Positions 44,090 to 53,482 of a stretch of 64,000 nucleotides of DNA are shown piece by piece. The notes under the pieces are model-generated. The model saw nothing but the letters and a program-made list of their open reading frames with translations, searched no databases and was not told where the DNA came from. A program made the translations under genes and the position numbers. Each line of letters starts with the position of its first letter. Within the stretch, counting starts at the first letter, position 1. Source of the stretch: Pseudomonas cannabina (GTDB lineage Bacteria; Pseudomonadota; Gammaproteobacteria; Pseudomonadales; Pseudomonadaceae); assembly GCF_900100365.1 (NCBI RefSeq), contig NZ_FNKU01000001.1:620001-684000 (forward strand), given 5' to 3'.

Positions 44090-44820
44090 TGCCCATTCAC
44101 CTCTCGCACAACGGCCGGTAACTCGCCACCCAGGCTCAGGCCAAGCCAGCGTCCACCGTCATGGTTGAGGGTGATTTGTCGGGTTCTGACATTCGCAGGG
44201 TCGATCCCCGAGACAATCGCCCAGTTGCGAATTCGCTCGTCGTCGTTCTGGCTACCCACCATGTAGACGTCAAACGGCTGCTTCTGAGCTTGAAGGGCCT
44301 TAACCCGAACTGAGCACTCCGGGCAATCGTCCTTGACGAATACTGCCAATCGGCCATTGCCCTGGTTAGCAGGGCTCCCGGTCGCACCTTGGGACGCCGA
44401 ACTGGAGATGGGCATCAGATTGGGATAGAGGCGTTTGAAGGCATCGTCATATGCGCGTTGATACGCCAATTCTTTTGCCGTGCGCTGCGCCTCGGCTTTG
44501 ACCTGGAGCTCTGCATACCGCCGGCGCTCTTCATCATTGCGGGCTTCGATACCCAATGCAGTCAGCGGATCCAGCCCGGGGGAATACACACCTCGTGAAC
44601 TCTGCATCAGCGTTTGGTAGCGCTGCCATTCTTGGGAACTGAGGTTCCAGTCCCGGGCCAACATCTCGTCGCTGGATTGCGACTGGCTGTCGGTCAACAC
44701 GCTCTGTTGCTCCCGGCTGTTGGACTGTGGGGAGTTGTTGGTCGCCGCGTTGGCCAAGCCCACTTGTGTCAGCAGGGTTATTCCCACCAGTGTGAACATT
44801 CTCAGGTTGTAGATGGACAT
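44074..44820 (-). CDS. ICE protein, TIGR03759 (PFL_4693) family
   Basis: A 248-residue exported protein. Signal peptide (cleavage near ANAATN), a segment RDWNLSSQEWQRYQTLMQ, a Gln/Ala-rich helical middle and a C-terminal thioredoxin-like part with VFVKDDCPECSVRVKALQ (CPEC). The CxxC suggests a disulfide role. A MITE sits just above its ATG, between it and the upstream gene, but leaves the AGAGG ribosome site in place. Confidence 0.86.
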   Translation of the reverse strand: MSIYNLRMFTLVGITLLTQVGLANAATNNSPQSNSREQQSVLTDSQSQSSDEMLARDWNLSSQEWQRYQTLMQSSRGVYSPGLDPLTALGIEARNDEERRRYAELQVKAEAQRTAKELAYQRAYDDAFKRLYPNLMPISSSASQGATGSPANQGNGRLAVFVKDDCPECSVRVKALQAQKQPFDVYMVGSQNDDERIRNWAIVSGIDPANVRTRQITLNHDGGRWLGLSLGGELPAVVREVNGQWLRQ

Positions 44821-44832
44821 ATGAACCTCTAA

Positions 44833-44931
44833 GGAGACGCTGATTTATTCTAAAACCCAGCTGTTGCCCCCAGATAAATCAAGGCCTCCAGAGCCTTGCA
44901 GGGACGAAAAATCGAATAAATCAGCGGCTCC
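44833..44931 (-). mobile_element. MITE copy 7 in an operon junction (TSD CTAA)
   Basis: 99 bp flanked by CTAA at 44829-44832 and 44932-44935. The right duplication supplies the TAG stop of the upstream gene. Confidence 0.95.
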
Positions 44932-45645
44932 CTAAGGACGCAGGGGCAGAATGCGGGTGGAGCCGTTGATGCTGAACAGTGCGCGGGATTCATCCAGGCT
45001 GTTGAGCTGCCAGTTGCTCCCTGCGACCATATCGCCGGGGCGTATGAGGTTCAGTTGGCTCAGTTGAGTGCTGCCAGGCGGGGCAACTGACAAGAAACGT
45101 TCCCCTCCGCGATACTCCACACCCACGACCGAAAACGGTGGAGGTGCCTCTGGAGCTTTGGTTTGTGCTGTTGTTTTGCGGGAGGGGGCAGGAGTCTTTG
45201 GCTTGGCCGCAGCAGTGACTTGAGCAGATGCGGCTTTAGTTGCACGCAAGTCCTGGAGTTTTACTTGAAGCTCCTCGATCCTAGCGCCCATGACCACAAC
45301 CTCTTGCATCGAAGCACCCTGCTGGGCAGCGTCCTTCGCCGCTTCCTGCACCTGCTTCAGGAGGGCTTGAACGGCATCGATGCGGTTGGACAGAGCCTGC
45401 TGGCCGGCCCTGAAATCATCGATGGTCACGGACTTCAACTGGCTGGCGGCATCGAGCCGGTCATCCACGCCGTTGATGCGTAGGGTGATGGCGTTTACGG
45501 TTTCCAGGTTCGCAGCGGACTCAAAGTCGGCCTTGAGGTGGAAAATCTGCCACTGTTGGTAGACCAGCGTGCCGATCAGGACGATCAGGGTCAGTATTTG
45601 CAGGATGGCAGAACGGGAAAGAGAAGGGCGCAGTGGCAGCTTCAT
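44932..45645 (-). CDS. ICE coiled-coil membrane protein (PilL-like position)
   Basis: A 237-residue bitopic protein. One membrane helix (AILQILTLIVLIGTLVYQQW), a long periplasmic coiled coil (about 45-150), a Pro/Lys/Ala linker and a C-terminal beta-rich part (GGERFLSVAPPGSTQLSQL ... GSTRILPLRP). Unrecognised family name; the layout recalls pilus-linked accessory proteins. ATG 45645 has a GAGG site; GTG 45657 is an alternative. Before MITE insertion its stop was about 10 bases from the next ATG. Confidence 0.72.
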   Translation of the reverse strand: MKLPLRPSLSRSAILQILTLIVLIGTLVYQQWQIFHLKADFESAANLETVNAITLRINGVDDRLDAASQLKSVTIDDFRAGQQALSNRIDAVQALLKQVQEAAKDAAQQGASMQEVVVMGARIEELQVKLQDLRATKAASAQVTAAAKPKTPAPSRKTTAQTKAPEAPPPFSVVGVEYRGGERFLSVAPPGSTQLSQLNLIRPGDMVAGSNWQLNSLDESRALFSINGSTRILPLRP

Positions 45646-45772
45646 GGAGGACCTCACTCAAGATGTGAGGCACGTTCGCAAAAGCGGTCCATCTATGCAG
45701 CAGCAAACCATTATTATGGTTGAATAGGTTTAGAACGCGAGTGTGTAACCAGGCTTATTGCTTTCAAGCTAA

Positions 45773-45871
45773 GGAGCCGCTGATTTATTCGATTTTTCGC
45801 CCCGGCGATGCTCTGGAGACCTTGATTTGTCAGGGTGCAACAGCTGGGTTTTAGAATAAATCAGCGTCTAC
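45773..45871 (+). mobile_element. MITE copy 8, diverged
   Basis: 99 bp with several substitutions relative to the others. It is flanked by CTAA on the left and TTAA on the right, so it is older or recombined. The right TTAA provides the stop of the next gene. Confidence 0.88.
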
Positions 45872-47053
45872 TTAAACGTCGGCCCAGCGAAGCTTCAGGT
45901 AGTCAACCACCTGCTGAGTCTGTGAGGCCCGCAGAAACATATGTCGAAAAAACATGCACCCGGACACCTCAGCCAGAGAATCATTCAGGTCAAGCTGACG
46001 GGTAATTTCAGGCACGCCTCCCTCAACAGTCCAGTCGGGCTCGGCCTCTGATGCCGTTCCCACTTTATACAGAGCCATACCAACATATAACGCTGTGCCG
46101 GTACCACTGACGGTATCCGCCCACCACCGTGTGATGACGTCATAGCGGGCAACCTCCCGGGCAAACGGCCAGTAGACCTGTGGGGCGATATAATCAATGA
46201 TGCCGTCAATTACCCATTTCCGGGTGTCTGCATACGCAAAATCGTAATTGGGTGCACCTGCCTGCGTATCAGACCCCAGCGGGTCATCAGATTTATTACG
46301 CCAGACGCCTGCCGGGCTGATACCAAACAAGACATCTGTGTTAACTGCCGCTATTTTTTTATGGCATGCATCAACCAGCGAATACGTGTTATTTCGTCGC
46401 CAGTCGGCCTTTGTGGTAAAGGTCGTATTGTATGTCTGGTAGGTAGCATCATCATTCAGCAGGGAATCTGCGGATTCATAATAAAAATAATCATCGAACT
46501 GAATGGCATCAACATCGTATTTGGTGACAATTTCTTCAACAATATTACTCACCCAAGCCTGAGCTTCTGGCACGCCGGGATTGAGAACAAAGCGCTTCGC
46601 TGAAGTGCCTGTCCATTCAGGATGCAGTTTAAACACACTGACCGGCGAGTCAGAGGATGAGTTATTCAGCTCTTCTATTGTGGCATCGCTGGTGTTCATT
46701 GATATGCGGTACGGGTTCACCCATGCGTGCAGCTCGATATTACGAGCGTGCGCCTGCTCAACAGCATAAGCCAGTGGGTCGAAGCCGGGATTTTTCCCCA
46801 GCGTCCCCGTCAGGTACTTCGACCATGGAAGCAGGTCTGATGCGTAGAATGCATCTGCGCAGGGAACAACCTGGAATATCACTGCATTCATTTTCATTGC
46901 CGCAATATCATCAAGAATGCCGGTCAACTCTTCTTTCTGTGCACTGACACGTGCGGCCTCATCAGTGATGGCCAGAGATGAGGCTGACGGCCAGTCAAGA
47001 TTCGTAACGGTTGCGACCCAAGTCGCCTTGAGATTTTTGTTCGCAGTCGCCAT
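45872..47053 (-). CDS. Family-10-like glycoside hydrolase (GHL10/YddW-type)
   Basis: A 393-residue TIM-barrel-type protein of the glycosyl-hydrolase-like 10 family: VIFQVVPCADAFY, ELHAWVNPYRIS, VDAIQFDDYFYY, FGISPAGVWRN and IDYIAPQVYWPF are the usual strand-end motifs. ATG 47053 follows a strong AAAGGAG site; the longer frame to 47203 is not needed. It has no signal peptide, unlike many relatives. It lies 203 bases from the levansucrase gene in the same direction. Substrate unknown. Confidence 0.82.
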   Translation of the reverse strand: MATANKNLKATWVATVTNLDWPSASSLAITDEAARVSAQKEELTGILDDIAAMKMNAVIFQVVPCADAFYASDLLPWSKYLTGTLGKNPGFDPLAYAVEQAHARNIELHAWVNPYRISMNTSDATIEELNNSSSDSPVSVFKLHPEWTGTSAKRFVLNPGVPEAQAWVSNIVEEIVTKYDVDAIQFDDYFYYESADSLLNDDATYQTYNTTFTTKADWRRNNTYSLVDACHKKIAAVNTDVLFGISPAGVWRNKSDDPLGSDTQAGAPNYDFAYADTRKWVIDGIIDYIAPQVYWPFAREVARYDVITRWWADTVSGTGTALYVGMALYKVGTASEAEPDWTVEGGVPEITRQLDLNDSLAEVSGCMFFRHMFLRASQTQQVVDYLKLRWADV

Positions 47054-47256
47054 TGCGATTTCTCCTTTGAGTATGGTTCTGAGGGAACGAAATATGCTGT
47101 CCATGCATGGGCATTTTGAAATGCCTATGCATGAACGAGCGCTACACCTGCCAATGCGCTGGTATGTAACCATAGCCGAAGCGAGCTGCTGGGCTGAGCG
47201 CACGAAGAGCGCCTGCTCTCACAGGCGTTCTTTAGGCATTATATGGGAACGACGTG

Positions 47257-48552
47257 TCAGCTCAGCGTCACGTCCTTCATCGCAGGAATATAACCGTAGT
47301 CATATTCTTCCTGCACGAACGAGCGATCCCCTTTCAAGAGGATTCTCACCGTCGGCGCTTCGGTCCCGCCGATACGATAATCCTCGCCGTCGGTGGGCAC
47401 GCTGTCGATGAACGAAGTCACCAGACCGTTCGGCATGACGCAGTGGGAATACGTCTGGAAAGGCTGCTCGGGCGGATTGCCGAGCACCAGGCCGGAAGCG
47501 TTCATTGGCCGGTACGGACCGAACAAATGTTCGCCGACAAAACCGTAGACACCGTCTGGCCCTGTAAGACCTTCGGCATACGTAAACTTGTGACTGATGG
47601 TGAACAAGTAATACTTGCCGTCTTGAAAGACATAGTGCGGGCGCTCGGTCTGATCATTCACGCCGACGGCAGTGACCAATGGCGGAAGTATTTTCCACTC
47701 TTCGCCACTGAGATCTTTTGCAACCGCCAGACCGATACAACCCACCTGGAATCTGGCACCCCCGACGTTTTCATGACCCGGTGGCACAGGGCCAAGTTCG
47801 GCAACCCCTACTGTGTGCGAACCGCGTTCACCGGCGACATTGCCTTCAAACACCATATACAACTTGCCATCATTAGGATCAATGAACGGACTGGGGTCGC
47901 GAAAGTTCCAGCTCGAGTTCTGCGCTTCGGTTTGATAATAGGTGCCGTCGGCCTCGAACAGTTTTTTGACTTGGGTAAAGTCTTTCAACTCCACGCCCTG
48001 ATCGGACGTCACAATACGGCCACGTACTTTGGCGATTGCTGCGCCGGGCGTGACGCAGGTGTAATAGAGATCAATATCGCCTTTGTCATTCAACAGTATG
48101 GGTGTGCCCGCCCACTCTCGAGTGGTGGGCGATACCCCCTCGGCCATTACACGACCACCAAAGATCCAGTCCTTGCCGGTACGCGAGTACCAGTAGCACA
48201 TGCGTGCGCGGCCATGACGGTCTTCCCAGTCACGCTTGATGTCATAACGGCCATTGGCGTCGAGATATTGCGGATCATTGGGGTGACGGTCAGCCGTCAG
48301 GGTCAGGATGACCGACCAGCCGTTGACCGAAACCACCGTGCCATCCAGCTCGCGCAGCGGCATGGTGTCCCAGATGAATACCGTGTCACTCATGACCGGA
48401 AAGTCCTGACTGACCAGTGGCTGCGTGGTGGTCGGGTCATTTTCATTGACCTTCAGCGCATCGGCGCGGGACCAGACAGTAGGTGGGTATTTGATGTTAT
48501 CTACGAGAGGACTATTTTGGAGCTGGCTTACAGCAGAGTTGCTATTGTACAT
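47257..48552 (-). CDS. lsc: Levansucrase (GH68)
   Basis: A 431-residue enzyme that makes levan, an exopolysaccharide, from sucrose; in P. syringae it leaves the cell without a classical signal peptide, and none is seen here. The GH68 triad is present: nucleophile Asp62 (VFIWDTMPL), the RDP Asp near 219 (NFRDPSPF) and acid/base Glu near 303 ([10 protein letters not shown]). The sequence is lscB/lscC-like. A Com gene sits 11 bases upstream, matching the phage-associated promoter element known for lscB and lscC. Confidence 0.95.
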   Translation of the reverse strand: MYNSNSAVSQLQNSPLVDNIKYPPTVWSRADALKVNENDPTTTQPLVSQDFPVMSDTVFIWDTMPLRELDGTVVSVNGWSVILTLTADRHPNDPQYLDANGRYDIKRDWEDRHGRARMCYWYSRTGKDWIFGGRVMAEGVSPTTREWAGTPILLNDKGDIDLYYTCVTPGAAIAKVRGRIVTSDQGVELKDFTQVKKLFEADGTYYQTEAQNSSWNFRDPSPFIDPNDGKLYMVFEGNVAGERGSHTVGVAELGPVPPGHENVGGARFQVGCIGLAVAKDLSGEEWKILPPLVTAVGVNDQTERPHYVFQDGKYYLFTISHKFTYAEGLTGPDGVYGFVGEHLFGPYRPMNASGLVLGNPPEQPFQTYSHCVMPNGLVTSFIDSVPTDGEDYRIGGTEAPTVRILLKGDRSFVQEEYDYGYIPAMKDVTLS

Positions 48553-48563
48553 AATTGATACCT

Positions 48564-48749
48564 TCAGATAGTTGTGGGAGGCAGCAGCGACGCTGCTGTA
48601 CCTCTGTTGCTCAAAGGCGATAACTCAAGGCTCACGGCCTTCACATGATTCAACGTCCCGCAGCGGGAGCACTTGATCTGGAGTTCGGTGTAGTCACCCA
48701 TGCGGGCCAGCAGCTTCTTGCACTGCCCGCATCGATAGTCTTTCAACAT
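48564..48749 (-). CDS. Com-family zinc-finger regulator (phage Mu Com-like)
   Basis: A 61-residue protein with two CxxC pairs: [12 protein letters not shown] and [14 protein letters not shown], the Com zinc finger. In phage Mu, Com activates translation of the gene below it (mom). Here the gene below is levansucrase, in line with the phage-derived leader of lsc genes. ATG 48749 (MLKDYRC) follows GGAGACC; the longer frame to 48818 reads through a terminator. Confidence 0.88.
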   Translation of the reverse strand: MLKDYRCGQCKKLLARMGDYTELQIKCSRCGTLNHVKAVSLELSPLSNRGTAASLLPPTTI

Positions 48750-48782
48750 TTGTAATGGTCTCCTTATGCTTCGCCCAATGAA

Positions 48783-48804
48783 AAACCCCGCCGAGGCGGG
48801 GTTT
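48783..48804. terminator. Hairpin above com
   Basis: AAACCCCGCC-GA-GGCGGGGTTT with an A run on the minus-strand side. It may insulate or end a phage-derived upstream unit. Confidence 0.6.
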
Positions 48805-49115
48805 GGAGGGGATCGCAATTTACCGGTTGGCGCTGTTGGAAAGCCCGTATCCGGCGGCTGCCCTGAGGCGCAAATCGCATATCGTGGTACCTTTTTACCC
48901 CCCTCCGGAAAGGCTGGAAAGGGGCAGTTTCGGGGTAGGTCGAGTTTGGCCGGAGTTCAACACGAGTTCGACCACAGTTGCGCAATTGATCCGGATAAAC
49001 GGTACGAGACAGCGCTTCATTGGGGGCGCTTCAGAAAACGGAATTTAAAGTACGTGAAGTATCAAGCTGCTCATCAATTCACGATACCGGCGTTTTTCGT
49101 CTACCGAGGCTGACG
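48805..49115. other. Phage- and transposon-derived spacer
   Basis: No gene I can support. It is probably the rest of the phage-derived leader of the com-lsc unit, and it holds the solo transposon end at 49022-49059. Confidence 0.5.
49022..49059 (+). repeat. Solo 38-bp Tn3-family (Tn21-like) inverted-repeat end
   Basis: Begins GGGGGCGCTTCAGAAAACGG and ends ACGTGAAG. It agrees with the end at 12969-13006 at most positions and has the same orientation. Confidence 0.7.
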
Positions 49116-49307
49116 ATGCAGAAACCTGGCAAAGCGCCACCACTCCATTTTGCTCAGATGAGCAAACAGCTCTTAAACCGTGATCTCTCGAGTTGCGTGC
49201 TGTGTGGTGTCCAAATGCTTTACGTACGGACCCTGTCGGGTTTGGCGGTGCATCAGTTGCTGATCAATGCCCGTGACATTGGTCTGTTGAAGTACGTGCG
49301 TCCCTAA
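49116..49307 (+). CDS. Small protein of unknown function
   Basis: 63 codons from ATG 49116 with a GAGG ribosome site 7 bases upstream. The protein is basic with two cysteines (SSCVLCGVQML). I do not recognise it. It lies between a Tn3-type end and a relic of the effector-unit end, so it may be a transposon passenger. Confidence 0.5.
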   Translation: MQKPGKAPPLHFAQMSKQLLNRDLSSCVLCGVQMLYVRTLSGLAVHQLLINARDIGLLKYVRP

Positions 49308-49358
49308 TGAATGCAAGCCCGTTCGCAATTAATCTGAGCCCGAAGGCTCCGTTAGACG
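49308..49358. repeat. Relic of the effector-unit inverted end
   Basis: GAATGCAAGC ... CGCAATTAATCTGAGCCC ... GGCTCCGTTAGACGCAG matches the inner part of the right end near 38420-38490. Confidence 0.75.
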
Positions 49359-49405
49359 CAGAAGAGTTCCCAGTCGCCTACTCATTCAGAAGAAGATAAA
49401 ACATA

Positions 49406-49421
49406 GCCACCCGAAGGTGGC
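49406..49421. terminator. Hairpin below the helicase fragment
   Basis: GCCACC-CGAA-GGTGGC, identical to 63126-63141. It is part of the duplicated segment. Confidence 0.6.
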
Positions 49422-49608
49422 CATGGTCAAGCGTTAATGAGTTGTCTGGCGAGCGCCATTTCTACAGAATCACCGTCCTGATTCAACGAGTCCAGTCCGG
49501 ACTCTGGAACATCACCTGATGTGCTCTGCGATACGGCGATTTTCTTGGCCATCAGCTGCAGGCAGGTGATCTGTGAACTGCCGATGTAACCGAAAAAAAT
49601 CACCCTCA

Positions 49609-51211
49609 CAGACTGTGTGAAAACCTAGCAATCTGCGCAGCGCTCAAAGAAAATGCTCCGTATCGAAAGATACAGAGCATTTTTCGTTATGGCCTACATC
49701 CAAGGTGAGTCCCGCAGCCAGACCAGCCTATTCCCGGTCTCGCTGGAAGAGTTGATCCCCGAGGATCACCTCGTTCGTGTCATTGACCTGTACGTTGCCA
49801 GGCTCGATCTGGTGCAACTGGGCTTCGATAAAGCGATTCCAAAAAGCACGGGGCGCCCTGCTTATGATCCCGCCGATCAGCTAAAACTCTACCTCTACGG
49901 CTATTTTCAGCGGATTCGCTCATCGCGACGTCTTGAAGCCGAGTGTCAGCGCAACATCGAAGTGATGTGGCTGATCAACCGGCTCAAGCCCGACTTCAAG
50001 ACCATCGCCGATTTTCGCAAGAACAATAAACCCGCCTTCATCGCGACCTGCCGTGCTTTCGTTCGGTTTTGTCGCACGGCAGGCTTGATCGCCGGTGAGT
50101 TGGTGGCCATCGACGGCAGCAAGTTTCAGGCGGTCGCATCCTCACGGCGTCATGTGAATTTGAAGCAGCTCAAGCGCCAGGAAGAAAAACTGGATAAGCG
50201 CATCGCTCAGTATCTGGCCGAGCTGGATGAGGCCGACAAGGCTGAAACCACAGATTCAATTGATCGCAGCGCAATCAAGGTAGCCCTGGCACAGCTTGAG
50301 GCTCGACAACAGGATAATCAGAGTTGCCAGGCACTGATGCGTTCGATGGGCATCGAGCAGTTCAACACCCATGAAAGCGATGCCCGAATGATGCGCACGG
50401 CCAAAGGGCCACGTGTGGCCTACAACGTGCAAACCGTCGTGGACGCCGAGCATTGCCTGATTTTGCATCATGAGGTCACCCAAGATGGCGATGACCGAAA
50501 GCAACTGGAGCCGATGGCCAAGGCCGCCAAAGCAGAGTTACAGCAAGATGATCTGACGGTCACTGCCGATGCCGGCTACTCCAATGGCAAGCAGTTTCAG
50601 GCCTGCGAGGATGCTTCGATTACGGCCTATGTACCGCCCAATCGTTCGAAAAACCCTGGCAGTCAGGAAGAGCAGCTCTTTGAGCGAAAAGACTTTATCT
50701 ATGAGACCGGACACGATCGTTTCCAGTGTCCGGCAGGCAAATGGTTAACGCTAAAACAGCACAACAAAGGTGATCGGATCTATCAGGCTGAGGTCGATGA
50801 CTGCGCCAACTGCGCGCTGAAAACGCAATGCACTCGAGCCCGGCGCCGTTATGTCTCACGACATGCCCATGAAGAGGCTTTCGAGCGGATGGAGCAAAGA
50901 ATGCAGGCGCATCCTGAGATGATGGCCAACCGAAGATCCATCGTTGAGCACCCCTTCGGCAACCTCAAGCAATGGCTATTTGGTAATGGCCGTTTCTTGC
51001 TGCGACAACTGGAGGGTACAAAAGCTGAAATGGCCTTGGCGGTGAATGCCTATAACCTGAAACGAGCGATTAAAGTGCTCGGTGTGCGCCATCTGATGGC
51101 TTTGATGGGCTGAGCGGACATTTTTTTCGTCTGCTGCCAATACAAAAAAAACGCCCCGAACAAGTCGGGGCGTTTGCTTGGGCCTTCATCAGTGTGTTTT
51201 CACACAGTCTG
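49609..51211 (+). mobile_element. IS1182-family insertion sequence, 1,603 bp (TSD CTCA)
   Basis: Ends CAGACTGTGTGAAAAC and its reverse complement. CTCA stands at 49605-49608 and 51212-51215. Confidence 0.92.
49689..51113 (+). CDS. IS1182-family transposase
   Basis: A 474-residue intact transposase. It begins MAYIQGESRSQTSLFPVSLE, then RPAYDPADQLKLYLYGYFQR, and has the DDE-type residues in LVAIDGSKFQAVASSRRH, VTADAGYSNGKQF and SIVEHPFGNLKQWLF, plus a cysteine cluster (CANCALKTQC). I prefer ATG 49689; an in-frame ATG at 49653 lies inside a hairpin (AAATGCTC ... GAGCATTT) that looks like a terminator blocking outside transcription. Confidence 0.93.
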   Translation: MAYIQGESRSQTSLFPVSLEELIPEDHLVRVIDLYVARLDLVQLGFDKAIPKSTGRPAYDPADQLKLYLYGYFQRIRSSRRLEAECQRNIEVMWLINRLKPDFKTIADFRKNNKPAFIATCRAFVRFCRTAGLIAGELVAIDGSKFQAVASSRRHVNLKQLKRQEEKLDKRIAQYLAELDEADKAETTDSIDRSAIKVALAQLEARQQDNQSCQALMRSMGIEQFNTHESDARMMRTAKGPRVAYNVQTVVDAEHCLILHHEVTQDGDDRKQLEPMAKAAKAELQQDDLTVTADAGYSNGKQFQACEDASITAYVPPNRSKNPGSQEEQLFERKDFIYETGHDRFQCPAGKWLTLKQHNKGDRIYQAEVDDCANCALKTQCTRARRRYVSRHAHEEAFERMEQRMQAHPEMMANRRSIVEHPFGNLKQWLFGNGRFLLRQLEGTKAEMALAVNAYNLKRAIKVLGVRHLMALMG

Positions 51212-51474
51212 CTCACGTCCTGCTTCTGTCCGATCCTCCATGAACGCCTTGCCGCCTGTTGCACCGTGTAGACGTTGTAACCCGCCTGCATGTGTCGCCG
51301 CTGATGCCCTAGGGCCGGGCGCTTCCTACGAAAGCCTGTGAAATATCTTCATCGTAGTGCGCACTTGGTCAACATCTGCACCATCGCGGCGAAGCCGATG
51401 TTGACCTTCAATGGGTCATGGACAATGACATCCAAATCAGCGGATTGGCTTGGTTCACCACCGGGCAGGTCAAG

Positions 51475-52774
51475 TCATGGCAGACGTCGCTGCTTATTAA
51501 ACATGATCGAGCCGAGCAGCAGGACCAGAATGCTCGCTATCAACATAGCGGAGTTCGCCCCTTGAAACCGTGCGATCAACCCCCAAGCCAACGCCCCTAG
51601 TGTACTGTTTGCGAAATAATTTACCCATGACCTGCAACCTAAGTCATTGATAAAATTTGAATTTTCCGTTATTCAGTAGATGGTTTTTTCGAAAACAGTA
51701 CACTAGCGTCCCTCCAAGGTAATTTGAAAAAAAGTACAAGGACAGTCTGAAGGCTCTCTGGCCCGGCGGCGAGGCTCTCGTCAGGTCACCGCACAATCGT
51801 ATGAATAGGATAAACAAGGCGCAGCCGCAAAGTAACAGCGCCAGGCCGTGAATGACTACATGCGATGTCAGCGCGAGCAGTGTTGTAGTTATCGAGAAGA
51901 TGAGCGTCAACACAGCCTCTTCGTACCGGGCGAAGAGTCGGATCGAAAAACGACCCGAAAAGGTTCCAAGCAGAGCCCCAACTCCCCAAAATACCATCAG
52001 CAATGTGTACCGGGTCGCATTGTCGCCGTAGTGAAGTCTGACCAGAGAAGGCAGCAGGGTTTGGACACTACAGCATCCAAACGCTAGGGCTCCGACCAAG
52101 AGCAGGTTCTTTGCCGATGTTAAATTGATGAGTGACGTGGGTGGAGCCTTGTCCACCCCATTGTTTTTGATGGTGGTACGCCATTGGGCCTTATCCCAGA
52201 AAACGATGACCATTACCGTCCAAAGGCTAGCGACAATACCGACCAGAGCTGGTAGCGCGGTTAGGCTCTGGTGTATGACGTACGCAACGAATAAGGGGCC
52301 GGCCAGTTTTGCAATGCTGACCGCCAACCCGTGAACCGACAACACCGTATCTATATCATTCTCGCCAAACAGGGAGATGATCGTTGCTTGATAGGACGGC
52401 CCCCTGATCGCAATGCCGGCATTCAGGATGAGCAACGCGCTCATCCCTAAAGCGAAACTCGGGCTTCGTATGAAGTAGACGGCACCCAACACACAGCTCA
52501 CGCCAATCAAAACCTGCCCTATGAAATGCAGCCCTTTGCGAGAGTAGCGATCGCCTAGATAACCTACAAACAGAGTGAGTATGGCAAAAGGCGCGTTACT
52601 GGCGAAATAGACCCAGAAGGCTGCGTCAACATGGCCCGCGCTCCACGACCAGGCAAACAGCAATGTTTGCGTCTGAAAGACGATCTGAAGTACCAACGTG
52701 CCAACCCAATACCCGGCGAAGGTAGGATTTTTCATGATGTCGAGCAGGCGGCTGCTATTGGCGGTGGGGGTCAT
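51475..52774 (-). pseudogene. MFS exporter of the 51-61 kb cluster, split by a 102-bp element
   Basis: A 12-helix major-facilitator transporter (VGYLGDRYSRKGLHFIGQ after helix 2). From ATG 52774 (AAGGAG site) the frame runs to NYLGGTL, is cut by the element at 51601-51702, and resumes as GALAWGLIARFQGANSAMLI to the TGA at 51475. Removing the element and one CTAG gives 397 residues in frame. As it stands, the protein loses its last helix or so and gains about 20 unrelated residues. It is the last gene of the leftward cluster and the likely product exporter. Confidence 0.87.
51601..51702. mobile_element. Third MITE type, 102 bp (TSD CTAG)
   Basis: Ends TGTACTGTTTGCGAAA and, reversed, TGTACTGTTTTCGAAAA. 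CTAG lies on both sides. A related 102-bp copy is at 62974-63075. Confidence 0.82.
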
Positions 52775-52785
52775 GTCGCTCCTTA

Positions 52786-53451
52786 TCAGGCTGCGGGCAG
52801 CAGACTGTCAACTACGGAGGGTAATGCCCAGGGTGTATCGGCCAAGGCCACGGCCCCACTGTTTTTCAATTCATCGATGGCCCCATAGCCCCACAGTGCA
52901 CCCACCGGATTTATTGCATTTAGCTGCGCAGCCTGCATGTCATCACGTTTATCGCCAATCATGAAAACGCTAGATGGGGGCTTCGCAAGGGATGCCAGCA
53001 GCGCCTTCACCAGATCAGCCTTGTCATCCAGTTTACCGTCGGGTGAAGTGCCGAAGATCGACTGGAAAGCATTGAACAATCCGTTGTAGGTAAGCATTTT
53101 TTCAGCAAATTCTTGTCGTTTAGAGGTCGCAATAAAGAGCGAGTAGTTACGGTTCGAAAAATGACTGAGCGCATTGCTTATGCCTGTGTACGGAAAGCTT
53201 TTGTACAGGCCTTGCTCCCTGTAGTGGGAGCGGTACAAGTGGACGCACTCGTCGACTCGATCGTCTGCGTAGGGCGCCAAAAGCTCTGCGACAATTTGCT
53301 TCATTGGGGGGCCAAATAGCTTCTGCGTCTCGGCGACGGGAATAAAATCATGGCCCATTTGACGGATGGCATACGTCAAACTCTCAAGGATTCCGGGAGC
53401 CGAGTCGAGGACAGTGCCGTCCATATCGAAAATAATGGTGGAATCGGTCAC
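52786..53451 (-). CDS. HAD-family phosphatase (phosphoglycolate-phosphatase-like)
   Basis: A 221-residue haloacid-dehalogenase-type phosphatase. Motif I is IIFDMDGTVLDS, motif II is LFIATSKRQ, then a conserved Lys and motif IV FMIGDKRDDMQAA. The start is GTG 53451, 7 bases after a strong AGGAGG; the longer frame from 53535 overlaps the upstream gene. It lies 11 bases above the MFS exporter. In this cluster it could remove a phosphate from an intermediate, or repair a by-product. Confidence 0.88.
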   Translation of the reverse strand: MTDSTIIFDMDGTVLDSAPGILESLTYAIRQMGHDFIPVAETQKLFGPPMKQIVAELLAPYADDRVDECVHLYRSHYREQGLYKSFPYTGISNALSHFSNRNYSLFIATSKRQEFAEKMLTYNGLFNAFQSIFGTSPDGKLDDKADLVKALLASLAKPPSSVFMIGDKRDDMQAAQLNAINPVGALWGYGAIDELKNSGAVALADTPWALPSVVDSLLPAA

Positions 53452-53482
53452 GTGTTGACCTCCTGATAGAGAAAGGGCTTCT

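Larger units (their letters stand above)
49427..51292 (-). pseudogene. Duplicate 3' end of the SNF2-type helicase gene, split by an IS
   Basis: Two pieces, 49427-49608 and 51216-51292, match the last about 85 codons of the helicase at 63147-64000 (TVQQAARRSWRIGQKQDV, then VIFFGYIGSSQITCLQLM to QLINA). An IS1182-family element separates them. Homology stops at 51292 (near the codon for the Met of MQ[A/T]G), so this is a truncated duplicate, not a gene. Confidence 0.88.

Noticed and set aside
49653..49688. Upstream start for the IS1182 transposase
   Set aside because: The ATG is inside a hairpin near the IS end; ATG 49689 fits the family start.
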